Positions 1-11,130 of a stretch of DNA of 64,000 nucleotides are shown one piece after another; position 1 is the first letter of the stretch; the number at the start of each line of letters is the position of its first letter. The translations under genes were made by a program, and so were the position numbers. Under the pieces are notes generated by a model. The model was given only the letters and a program-made list of their open reading frames with translations, had not been told where the DNA came from and ran no database searches. This DNA is from Hygrocybe punicea (lineage: Eukaryota; Basidiomycota; Agaricomycetes; Agaricales; Hygrophoraceae): positions 3,038,001-3,102,000 of the forward strand of contig OY744466.1 in the NCBI GenBank assembly GCA_963556145.1. Direction: 5' to 3'.

Positions 1-522
1 TTATGAGAAATAGATCTAATTCAAAGCAATCAGTCCCAGGTGGAATAGTTATGCTAAATCAGAAATGAAAACATACTTGGAGCTTTGCTTTGTTGCAGCA
101 CGACGGGACATGGATGACGTGATACAGTAAAATACAAGGACAAGTTTGTTTTCAATAACCTCTTTTTACAAATAATGATACACATGTATCACGTGTACCA
201 GGAATGTAATCGTCTTTCCAGCATATTCTACAAGACGTGATGTATCACGTGTACCAGAAATGTAATCGTCTTTCCAGCACATTCTACAAGACATGTGCTC
301 AACAAATTGTTAACTGTACAGAATGTTGATGTGTAGTGCGACAAATACAGATTGCACATTAATGAGGCGATTTTATCTGGTTAAAGTATATATTAGAGGA
401 GAACAGCCAGAGACCTAACCAATGCTATTTGTTACAAGACATACCAATATGAATATAATCCAACGTGCGAAAATCTGCATATATAGTCTGTATACGCAAG
501 TACCTCCCTCCCATAGCAATCT
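1..522. other. Non-coding flank with duplicated CACGTG motif
   Basis: No coding region is recognised. A 56-bp direct repeat starts at 184 and again at 240 with only a few differences, and each copy carries the palindromic E-box CACGTG (190-195 and 246-251). It lies about 270-340 bp upstream of the next gene's start, so it could hold regulatory sites for that gene, but no factor can be named. Confidence 0.5.
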
Positions 523-1665
523 ATGAATAAGTTTTATGAGCTGGTAGCTGCTGGTGAGTAGAAGAATTTTATACTGTCATAGCTTGATTCAATCATATAA
601 TTACAGGTGAAAAACTGGAACTTGAAGCCTCCATACAGTATAACGGTTCCAAGCAAGCTAGCTATCTCTGCACGTTGACTAAAGTAAGAGCCTGAATATC
701 TTTGCGACACAGCAAAAACTTAGCTGCATACAGGCTGATGGCCTTCTTGATTCACTGCAAGTCCGCTATAAGAAAGACCGTCATCAGTACCAACTTGTAA
801 AGGGGGGACTGGGAGAAGGACCTGAAGAAGTAGTATTACGTCTGACAGGCATCCTCACTCACTGTGAACTACCACCAGTTCTCAAGCTACCCAGGTATTT
901 CCAGCACAATGACGTGAATGAAGAACTTACTCAAATTTCAGGAATCCAATGCGTATTAGGCAGGCAATACAATTGACTGGTTTGGATACCCACAAGTACA
1001 AGGCGGCTTTGGAGGGTATATCAACAATTTGTTCGACCTTTGCCAAGCATATGCATTCGGACACGTTAAAAGACTGGATGCCTGATATGTTCGAGGAATG
1101 GATTGTTGTAGGAGCTGGCAACCGATATTTCAGCACTGGTGCAATTGCGGCATCTGCTGAAGTTGTACCTTTCAACAACCTTGTTGATCCTGATGGAATT
1201 CTGGCATCTGTAGATTCCAAGTATCGCCATACTGTGGATAATGAAGTTGGCTATTTTCAAAGGGCGACAAAGGATGATGGTAGCTTCCGGTAAGGTTTAC
1301 AGTTATATGAAATTTCCCATGTCAAATACTCTACCTTAGATATACCCGCATGAATCCAACCAATATTTCTGTCGGAGATATTGTGGAAGCACGACTTTCA
1401 TTCTTGGTAGTCCCTCTTGCCAGTGGTGATAAAAACAATGTCAGCAAAGATTTTAGACTTGTGATTGTGCTTCGATCGCTTGCCTTGATTGACAATACAT
1501 TCACAAAGGTTGGAAATCAAATTTCATTGTCCGTTGTTATCCCAATTGTTAATGTCTTATCAGAAAGCTGCGCTTGCACAAGCACAAGCATTGTTTCAGA
1601 AGCCCAAAGTTTTAAAGACATTAAAGAGGAATGCGGACTTTTCTGAGGATGAACAAGAGACGTAG
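523..1665 (+). CDS. Uncharacterised agaricomycete protein, multi-exon (paralogue of the gene at 40035)
   Basis: Spliced gene starting at ATG 523 (MNKFYELVAAG) and ending at TAG 1663. Exons are joined by short GT-AG introns at about 554-605, 685-740, 893-941, 1293-1339 and 1514-1555. The reading frame passes through LTGLDTHKYKAALEGI, VPFNNLVDPDG and the GDIVEARLSFLVV segment, and ends in an acidic, lysine-containing tail (about residues 270-300). The same domain order, intron places and key words (FRLTGI, FDPLVDPDGVLASVD, VSFRA) recur in the gene at 40035-41228, so this is a real duplicated gene and not a chance frame. No enzymatic motif, signal peptide or membrane segment is visible. I recognise the family as a lineage-specific basidiomycete hypothetical but know no function. 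It converges on the oxygenase-chromodomain gene with only 236 bp between stops. Confidence 0.75.
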
Positions 1666-1901
1666 TATGAGACATTTCAGATATTTAACACTGTTTAATC
1701 AAAGACTCAATCATATAAAATCTTCGGTTTAATCACCAACAGACAAATTGAGTAGTAGTAGCACAAAATACATGCATAACAAAACATGTGAAACTCGATA
1801 TAAATCATGGGACCGCATCACATACAAGTACAGTAAGATACATTAATGTTACAACCAAGTCAAAAGTTCAAGTGACGTATTCAGAATTTAGGGCAATGGA
1901 A

Positions 1902-4900
1902 CTAAGAAGCTGAAGAGGTGATATGAGAACCAATAACAAATATATAAGAGATATCTTACCGTCAACCAAAAGCTCTGTCAGACGATCCTGACTCATTTTA
2001 AGAGGAATTGGAAAAAGGGATGCATCGTCATGATTAGCACCCTTTGCCCATGTTACCTTACCAGCCGCTACATCTCCAAGCCCAACCAGACTGGCACCCT
2101 GACCACAATTGTACACCAAGCGCTTATCCCAGCGAACGACTTTGCACAGTATATGCTCCACAAAAATGACACCACAACCGATGTCAAATCCCATTGAAGA
2201 CCGATCACACTGCGACAGATTATCATCAAAGTGTTTGAACACACATTTGAATGATGTGTGGGTCCTGTGGAGAGATGTGACATCGAATCCTAGTTCCTGT
2301 AGACCACGATAAGCACCAGCCTTCTTCATCTTCCATATCCAGGCTGTTACGTCTTCTACAAGAGGAGGCGTGCAGAGGTGTGCAAGTGTGAGATTATTTG
2401 TGAGTTGAAACGCAGTAAGGGAGGATTGTGTTGTTGATCCTAAGCCAGCTACACTGAGCTTGCAAATAAACTGATGCATATCGTTCCATGTGGGTTTATT
2501 TCCTGTGAAGGAAGCAGGGTCTTGGTTGAAAAGCGGTCCAAGAAAGTTCGTCCACCTGGTCTGAAAATCATCACTGAAGAGTTCAGTAAAACGATTCACC
2601 AGAGGATCTCGATGGGGGATTTTTGAGAATAGACTGAGCTGACAGGAAGGCTGACCCCATATGGTTGGTGAGTCAAAATGAATATACCCTAAGGCTGCCT
2701 GCTCGCGTCTGTTCAGGGCAAAAAAGCCAGTTTTCTTCTTTGTATCGCCTGCTTTACTCGTCTTGGTCTTGGATGAAGATGGTGATATGGGATTATAGCG
2801 TAGATCGGTGTAGAAATGCGAGTTTTTCCTGACAATTTGATCAAAAGTCTCTATACATTCCTCCAGTGAATCGGACCAGAATGTGACGCTGTTCAAAAAC
2901 TTGACGGTGTCCTCACATTGAGAACTAACCATAAACACCAATGCATTGGCCAAACCTAGTCGTCCGGTGAGTTGCCTGGCTGGCAAGTGTTTTGCAAACA
3001 GAATCGCATATGGGCTGGCATGACGGAATGGGTAAGTCTGACTAAGTGTATGTGTCCGTTGGTACTTCGGCTTCGTTTGGCCTAAGAGAACGCGATTGAG
3101 ATGGAGGTCTTGAATGCCCTTTCCATGATCCACAGATAAAGCTTCACGGCAGATTAAAGCAAGAGCACCAAAATGTGGCGCCTTGGAATCTGTCAATATG
3201 TCCTCCAATTTCTTGATGGGAAGAGCAGGCTTGAGTGGGGACCGTGGAACGCATTTCTTCTTGGATCTCGATCCCTTGGACGCCCCACCTGGCAGAGCAG
3301 AAAGACTCCTATCACCGAGATCCACCAGAGCACCACTAACCAACTTTCCAATGTAATCACACCAATCTGCTATCTTTGGTTTAGCGGCCAGCAAATCCTC
3401 AACATGAGTAATGAGAGGTTCCATAGTACTTGCATAATCCCGAATGAGTTTACTGGCGAATGCGTCATCCTTCTGCAGGTTTTTGGTAAACATCCTGGCT
3501 GGACTGGATAGGAAATTGCGGATGCCATCAGATGCCAGTATGCCCTCTCCAACAATATCAACTAATGCCATAACAATCCCACCTCGAACAATTGAGCGGT
3601 CAACTACATTCTTGTTCCGAGTTGTCTTTGAGTCGTTAGGAATTTTACGACGTCGAGAGGTGTTGAACAGGTTATCCGCTGTATCAAGTGAGGGGATGAT
3701 AAGTGCATCACACCACAGTGCAAAGAGGACTTCTGAAACAATGGCATAAAGTGCTGCATCACCATTGTTGATGGTCCGATTCACAATTGGCAGAGGTGTG
3801 ACGGCAGAAGAACTGGACTTGATGCGATTGTCAACAAAATGGGAGGGTATGAGTGAAAGTCTTGTGAAATTGTCATTGAACTTGAGATGAGGAGTCGATA
3901 AATTGGTTGTCTTTGCTGAGGTCTTGTGTCGTTTGGTTCCATGACTAACAATACTTTGTTGTCGAGTACAAACACATGTGACATATTGTACGACATGGTT
4001 GACGCAGTTTGCAAATGATGGGAAAGTAGCGTTAATTGTGTGTTCTCGATGACTGTTAGCCACCTGTCGCGCCAGATGTGGGCCACTTTCTTCATACCAC
4101 TGAAAGAACACCAAGTAGGAACGACACATCTGCCACTGGATAGCTCTTTGGAGAAAATGCAGTTTTTCAGATTCCACCATCAGGGCAGGGAGAATATCGA
4201 CTGAGCCAACGATCTGTTCCAAAATTAGGGTGGCTTCATCATTTGGTGATACGTTGGTGTACTTTGATTCTGGTGCAAGTTCCATAAATGCTGTGACCTG
4301 ATTGTCAAGGTCAAGACGATCACGAAGAAGCTTGACAATGGTATTGGAATCCATAGGCTTGCCAACAAGGTTCTGACCAGCATCCAGCGCAATAGCTTCC
4401 TCTTGGAGTCTGGTCACATCAAGAAGTATATCGAGCATCTTGAAGGACGTATCAGGCACAGGACCGAGAAACTGTGAAACCACAGGCATAACAAGCATGC
4501 CTGTAGTTACAGAGGAACTTGGTTGCTTTGTGGGTGGGTCAGTTATGATGTCGGGTTGAGGGCGTGCAGAAGATGTATTCTTTGGCTTTGGGTCTTGGTC
4601 GTCAACCCAATCCTCATCCGAAGTGTCGCTATCATCATCGGACCCAGCTGATGACACCAGTTCATGTAAGGGACGAACATTGTTCTGGGGATTCCTATGA
4701 AACTCCTTGAGAAGGCAGGGAGCAGATTTTCTAAATCCAAAAGATTACAAAGATATTGGTATGGAATAAAAGAAACACATACGCAATTCCCTTATGCTCA
4801 TACCACAAGTCCTCAGATGGTCCGTATCCCTTGAATCTTAGACGCCATTGGGGAATCCCCTAAACAAAGAGTTTCAGTTACAAAAGGAAATAGTAATGAG

Positions 4901-7278
4901 TAAGTGAAAGAATCCAGACGATACTTACATCAATTATTGCAACCTCCTGGATAGATTCAATCTCATACTCTGAGCCATCATCATTCTCAATCTCTACAGT
5001 GTCATCTGCTTCAGGAAGATGGGAGTCATCCAACTGTTCGGTCACAGGAGAAAGAGCCTTTCGCTTTGATCCTGACTGTCTGACATTAGCAGCAACAGCT
5101 GCAATAGGCTCTTTAGAATTGATATCTATCACCGATGCTGGGGGGGATGACAAAGGTGTTGAGAGAGTAGAATGAGCAGCGTCTGAATCCTGATCTGGAG
5201 TAACTGCAAGTCGTGGCTTGATGGGGAGTCGGACATTGAGAGGTGCAAGTCGTGGGCGAGAGGATTCCAATGAATTCTTGTATGATTCTCGCAAATGCTG
5301 CTGGGTATTTCCATATGCCGTCTTCGTAATAGGAATATGATGTGGATCACATATCTTCTGCACATACCACGAGTAGTATCCTCTCATTCGTCGCACAAAA
5401 GACCTGTCTTTGACCGGATCGTATGGAAGAGGTGCCATCCTACAAATCTCCCCATTCTCATCGGTATAAGTCATGCTGGACAGCATAACAGAAGGATGCA
5501 CAGGGGAATCTATGCCAGCAAGAATGGCGCTATTCCAGGAGTTACACACAAGGTCACGTGCAAGGAAATTCTTGTGTGTTGCGATATCTCCAAAGATTTG
5601 TAGGCCATCACTAGCAAAGGTAGGGTATCCACGGCTGAAATGTGACTGAGATCCCATGTTTCCGAAGCCTGTGACTGGGGTAACGAGAAATGGGGTAATC
5701 CGTGTAAATGCAGCATGATTAGGATATACAACCATGCCGACCCGATTTTGCATGCCGACCAAATCCGCAAGCTGACCAAGACCAGTCTGCGCCAGCCACT
5801 CCTTTGCCACAACTGGATCTGGATTTACAGTTGGCTTCTCACCACCATGAAGATCCTGTCCCTTGAACACTGAAAAAAACACGGCAACATTTATTGCCCT
5901 GAAGTATAAAGCAGGCCTCGGGAAGAAGAAGGGACCAGAATCACTGCCTATTGTGATTGTTAATAAATGCATTTAGAAAAGAAATATGACAAAAACATGT
6001 ACCTGGAGGTAAGCGTATAGCCAGAATAAAAAGAGTAAATGCCGGATGAAAATCATTGCGATCGGTGTGCAATCTCCCCTGGAACTGACCAATCATGGAA
6101 GCCAGATCACCGATATCAGATGATACATTGACTTGCAGACCAGTGTTGTTCGGTAAAGGACCACCAAATCCAGGCACATTGTTATCCCAAAAGATCCACT
6201 CAAACATATCCCACTCCAGCTTGGAGATGCAAGCTGGCATGATGTGTCGGAACAGCTGGTAACAGATGCGAAGAAGGCGGGATATCTGTGGATGTTGAAC
6301 TTGAACAGCAGGTGCAATTACGCCACGTCCATCACCCTCAAATCTTGGTTGTGGCCAAACTGGAGGAACCATTACGAGGATCGCCAATGTCTGTTGTGGA
6401 CCTGTCATTGTGCTTAAGTCCAAGGTCGTATATGGCAGGAACAGCAGGCTAGCCAATAACAGGTGGTTTTCCAAAGGCTATTTCCAGTACTTCATCAGCG
6501 AGTCTGCTGACTTCTGGGCCGCACGCATACTGTTGCATGGAGGAAACGGTTTGAATGCAGGCGACGGTGATGATATGTTTATCGGAGCCATTTATACGAT
6601 TAACGAATGGTATGCCAACAGGCATCAGGATCATGCCAGGAACTGGAACGTGTACAAGTTTCCCATCAACCAAACTAGGACCTATGTTTGGAGGGGTAAT
6701 GGTATGGAGCAGTGTTTCCAGAACCATGCTTTTCTTAGCCGTGTCGAAATCGGCTACATATGTGTATCCCCTTTGATAACGGTTATCTTGAACCAACGTA
6801 TAAGATGGCGCATTAGGATAGACGAATCCAGATCCCTCAGGAGGATTTGTGGGGGGAGGTGGAACCAATACAGCTGGTGACGATACAGGTGTCCTGGATA
6901 TCTGATCTTCACACCAAAATGAGTCGTAGGGCGGTTCTGTTGTATAGGGATCCAGAGGAGATATGCTGTATACATCCCTGATACCAAAGAGAACTGGATT
7001 GTCTGATTCAGGATTATTGTGGCCTATTGAAGGAGAATTAAACAAAAGCAAGAAAATATAATGTTATAGAAACGAACATGATAGATTGTCCTGATTTCTG
7101 TTGACAACTGCGACATCCAAGTCCATCTGATCGGTATTTGACCCCATAGGAGCATCAAACTGGTTGCCATCATCCTATGAGAATCTTGAGCAAGCAACTC
7201 AAATTAAAATGAGTACTCAGAACTCACCGGAGCATTTTGTTCACACATTTCCACATTAATCAAGTCAGAGAGATCCAT
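1902..7278 (-). CDS. 2OG-Fe(II) dioxygenase-like (TET/JBP-type candidate) fused to a chromodomain
   Basis: Eight exons can be joined in frame: 7278-7228, 7174-7078, 7023-6461, 6390-6003, 5947-4929, 4859-4783, 4730-1960 and 1909-1902. They total 4974 nt, 1657 aa plus stop. Residues about 340-405 hold an iron-site pattern: HTD near 346 (H-x-D), then LPPGSDSGPFFF and a distal histidine near 400 in FKGQDLHGGEKP. This matches a basidiomycete double-stranded beta-helix oxygenase family that I associate with TET/JBP-like proteins. Residues about 693-742 read as a chromodomain (EYEIESIQE, WRLRFKGYGPSEDLWYE, LLKEFHR), made from parts of three exons. An acidic serine-rich linker follows, then about 900 residues without a recognised domain. 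Introns have mostly canonical ends; the donor at 6460 (GTTATT) is weak. Expected role: oxidation of a nucleic-acid or protein substrate at methyl-lysine-marked chromatin. The fusion is seen; the substrate is unknown. Confidence 0.8.
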
Positions 7279-8504
7279 GAGTACGTCAAAGGACAGTGGG
7301 GAGTTTGGGATAGATGCGAGGTTGAAAATCAGTTCTCTGTGGATCTAGTACACACTACCAGTATATTCTCAAAGAGACGAAATCGGTGTCAACAGTGGTA
7401 GTTGATAATAGAGAATCTTCCAAATTGGAAGGGGAGGCAACTGTAAACCCGCCAGCCCAATCTCCCTACACACTGTATTACAGAGAGCGGTGCAGTGATT
7501 GGTTAGATCACAAGCAACTGGGGTAACACTCGTAGAGAGAGCCCAGGGAGGTAGCACTTCTCTGTAATTCACCTTGCTCTAGTCTCCTTTTAATAAACCA
7601 ATGTGCAGCACTACAGCCACAGCAAGAACTGATGAGAGTGATAATACGCGAGTCCAGAACTAGTCCCAGAAGTACCAGATCAATCGGAGACGAAAAGCCA
7701 AGCGCAAGTGAAAAAGCCAATGAAAAATTGACTTGTCACGGGACCAGAGTCGTCTCTTGGAAAGGCCAAGATACCAGCAGAAAGAAGTTGCCAAGAGGTC
7801 CCAAATTGGCTACAAAATCAAGAGATTTGGATGAGTATACTCTGAGACAAAGAGATAGGAGTGTGAGGATAGAAAAAGTCAAATACCTTGTGAACCAGCG
7901 GTTGGATTCTGCTGATTTAGTGGTAGTTGGATAGAGGGAAGCAAGGGCTTCAAAATAATTGCTAGGATGATAAAATTATGATTAGGGGTTGCTGTAATAT
8001 CAACCAAATGTACCTGAATAGTAAAACAGTTATAGCTCCACAACCACTGAACCAAATGGAGATTTGGAGCTACGGAAAGGAAACCCTTGCAAAGATCTCC
8101 AAGATGGCTCTAGATGTGTAGGATGAAGACACAAGATGAGTGAAATCCAGCTTTCAAAAAAGCAACGTACTTTGTCGTTTATGAGAGCTTTGACAGCAAA
8201 GATTGTTGGTGTACAACACCAAGAATCAGGCTAGGACAAGCACAGAGGCAGTTTAAATTGTCTGGGACTCCCAAAACAATTGTTGGGCTAGTAGGTATAG
8301 CAGAAAGCAAAAAGCAATGCACCACCGTGACCAAACAACATTGTTTGCGCAAAAAATATAACATTTCAACTATTAAAGTAATACAACAAGGCTGAGAGAG
8401 CTCATTCAAGTGCAAACAAAGGTAGAGCATTGATTAAGTGTAGGCATAAGGTAAGGGTCTCCCAACAATGCTGGAGCAACAAAAAAAAACAGAAAAAAAA
8501 AGTG
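7279..8504. other. Non-coding spacer
   Basis: About 1.2 kb between the start of the oxygenase-chromodomain gene and a tandem array. Open frames here are short, have no recognisable motif and no consistent intron signals. The first part may contain the promoter of the leftward gene. Nothing else is recognised. Confidence 0.5.
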
Positions 8505-11030
8505 GGTGGAGACAGAATGATTCTGTACGCAGCTGTTCCCCTCGCCCAAACTCATCCTTTCAGTTGGAAACAGGATACCAGAATTGATGAGGGTCTGTGT
8601 GAACTTAACTCAGTGGTATCCAAGCGACGGTGCACAAGAAAAATCAAGGGGGGGGGGCCACTCACGGATTGCGTGTGCGGCCGTTCCCCTCGCGCAAACA
8701 CATCGCTTCGGGGGGAAACACGGTGCCGGAACTGACCACGGCCTGTGTGAGTTTAAGTCAGTGGTTTCCGAGCGACGGTGCACAAAAGAAAACAAGGGGG
8801 GGGGGAAACTCACGGATTGCGTGTGCAGCCGTTCCCCTCACCCAGACTTGTCGTTTCGGTCTGAAACGGGGTGCCGGAATCGACCACGGCCTGTGTCAAC
8901 ATGAGTCAGTGGTTTCCGAACGACGGTGCACAAAAAAAAACAAGGGGGGGGGCCACTCACGGATTGCGTGTGCGGCCGTTCCCCTCGCGCAAACACATCG
9001 TTTCGGGTGGAAACACGGTGCCGGAACTGACCACGGCCTGTGTGAGTTTAAGTCAGTGGTATCCGAGCAAAGGTGAACAAAAAAAAATCAAGTGGGGGGC
9101 AACTCACGGATTGCGTGTGCAGCCGTTCCCCTCACCCAGACTTGTCGTTTCGGTCTGAAACAGGGTGCCGGAATTGACCACGGCCTGTGTGAACTTAAGT
9201 CAGTGGTATCCGTGCGACGGTGAACAAAAAAAATCAAGGGGGGGGGGGCAACTCACGGATTGCGTTTGCAGCCGTTCCCCTCACCCAGACTTGTCGTTTC
9301 GGTCTGAAACGGGGTGCCGGAGTGGATGAGGGTCTGTGTCAAACTAAGTCAGTGGTATCCGAGCGATGGTGAACAAAAAAAAAACAAGGGGGGGGGAAAC
9401 TCACGGATTGCGTGTGCGGCCGTTCCCCTCGCGCAAACACATCGTTTCGGGTGGAAACAGGGTGCCGGAATCGACCACGGCCTGTGTGAACTTAAGTCAA
9501 TGGTTTCCGAGCGACGGTGCACAAAAGAAAACAAGGGGGGGGGGAAACTCACGGATTGCGTGTGCAGCCGTTCCCCTCACCCAGACTTGTCGTTTCGGTC
9601 GGAAACGGGGTGCCGGAGTGGATGAGGGTCTGTGTCAAACTAAGTCAGTGGTATCCGAGCGAAGGTGAACAAAAAAATCAAGGGGGGGGGGAAACTCACG
9701 GATTGCGTGTGCAGCCGTTCCCCTCACCCAGACTCGTCGTTTCGGTTGGAAACGGGGTGCCGGAATCGACCACGGCCTGTGTCAACATGAGTCAGTGGTT
9801 TCCGAGCGACGGTGCACAAAAAAAAACAAGGGGGGGGGGCAACTCACGGATTGCGTGTGCGGCCGTTCCCCTCGCGCAAACACATCGTTTCGGGTGGAAA
9901 CACGGTGCCGGAATCGACCACGGCCTGTGTGAACTTAAGTCAATGGTTTCCGAGCGACGGTGCACAAAAGAAAACAAGGGGGGGGGGAAACTCACGGATT
10001 GCGTGTGCAGCCGTTCCCCTCACCCAGACTTGTCGTTTCGGTCGGAAACGGGGTGCCGGAGTGGATGAGGGTCTGTGTCAAACTAAGTCAGTGGTATCCG
10101 AGCGAAGGTGAACAAAAAAATCAAGGGGGGGGGGCAACTCACGGATTGCGTGTGCAGCCGTTTCCCTGACCCAGACTTGTCATTTCGGTCTGAAACAGGG
10201 TGCCGGAATCGACCACGGCCTGTGACAACATGAGTCAGTGGTTTCCGAGCGACGGTGCACAAAAAAAAACAAGGGGGGGGGGCAACTCACGGATTGCGTG
10301 TGCGGCCGTTCCCCTCGCGCAAACACATCGTTTCGGGTGGAAACACGGTGCCGGAATCGATCACGGCCTGTGTGAACTTAAGTCAATGGTTTCCGAGCGA
10401 CGGTGCACAAAAAAAAATCAAGGGAGGGGGGAAACTCACGGATTGCGTGTGCAGCCGTTCCCCTCGCGCAAACACATCGTTTCGGGTGGAAACAGGGTGC
10501 CGGAATCGACCACGGCCTGTGTGAACTTAAGTCAATGGTTTCCGAGCGACGGTGCACAAAAGAAAACAAGGGGGGGGGGAAACTCACGGATTGCGTGTGC
10601 AGCCGTTCCCCTCACCCAGACTCGTCGTTTCGGTTGGAAACGGGGTGCCGGAATCGACCACGGCCTGTGTCAACATGAGTCAGTGGTTTCCGAACGACGG
10701 TGCACAAAAAAAAACAAGGGGGGGGGCCACTCACGGATTGCGTGTGCGGCCGTTCCCCTCGCGCAAACACATCGTTTCGGGTGGAAACACGGTGCCGGAA
10801 CTGACCACGGCCTGTGTGAGTTTAAGTCAGTGGTATCCGAGCAAAGGTGAACAAAAAAAAATCAAGTGGGGGGCAACTCACGGATTGTGTGTGCGGCCGT
10901 TCCCCTCGCGCAGACTCGTCATTTCGGTTGGAAACGGGGTGCCGGAATCGATCACGGCCTGTGTGAACATCAGTCAGTGGTATCCGGGCGAAGGTGAACA
11001 AAAAATATCCAACTCACGGATTGCATGTGC
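8505..11030. repeat. Tandem array A, about 17 units of about 148 bp
   Basis: Units are recognised by a CGGATTGCGTGTGC core at 8665, 8813, 8960, 9107, 9256, 9404, 9552, 9699, 9847, 9995, 10142, 10290, 10439, 10587, 10734, 10881 and 11017. Spacing is 147-149 bp except for the last. Each unit has an A-tract followed by a run of up to about 11 G, then CTCACGGATT and a CCGTTCCCCTC block. Units fall into alternating subtypes, for example CGCGCAAACACATCG versus CACCCAGACTTGTCG. The length is not a multiple of three, so overlapping open frames appear in several frames and both strands; none is taken as a gene. Outer units are more diverged than central ones. Related units occur at 41.4-41.7 and 42.8-43.0 kb. 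Confidence 0.9.
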
Positions 11031-11085
11031 GGGTCATGGTGGGGCTGTTGAAGTTGCCATCTGCTGAATAAGCCGAAAGTGACTA

Positions 11086-11130
11086 GCAAAATCGCCTCGG
11101 GCATTGAGGCGATCTCTTGCTTGTCACTTT
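11086..11130. repeat. Three-part hairpin, copy 1
   Basis: The outer stem AAAGTGAC pairs with GTCACTTT, the middle AGCAA pairs with TTGCT, and the inner ATCGCCTC pairs with GAGGCGAT around a short GGGCATT loop. Related hairpins are at 12580-12632 and 16110-16164. In those copies the outer stem has G paired with C where this copy has A paired with T, which is a compensatory change. Confidence 0.75.

Noticed and set aside
1868..1960. Read-through C-terminus of the oxygenase-chromodomain gene (ISLIYLLLVLIS...) suggesting a membrane anchor
   Set aside because: A good GTAAGA donor and TTCAG acceptor remove it, leaving a total length divisible by three; the hydrophobic tail is most likely intron.
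7369..7934. Small frames between the oxygenase-chromodomain gene and array A, including a 100-aa basic peptide at 7632-7934
   Set aside because: No homologous family recognised, no splice pattern, and composition as expected from intergenic sequence.
8505..11030. CRISPR-like or rDNA-spacer-like array
   Set aside because: There are no unique spacers between units, units are full-length tandem copies, the genome is eukaryotic, and no rRNA sequence was recognised nearby.
8430..11067. Many overlapping open frames with GGG-rich, Cys/His-containing peptides (up to 216 aa)
   Set aside because: They are translations of the 148-bp tandem array in several frames; the unit is not a multiple of three, so similar peptides recur in all frames.
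11086..11130. tRNA-like or intrinsic-terminator-like hairpin
   Set aside because: No cloverleaf, anticodon arm or CCA-compatible end; the context is repeated AT-rich transposon-like sequence.
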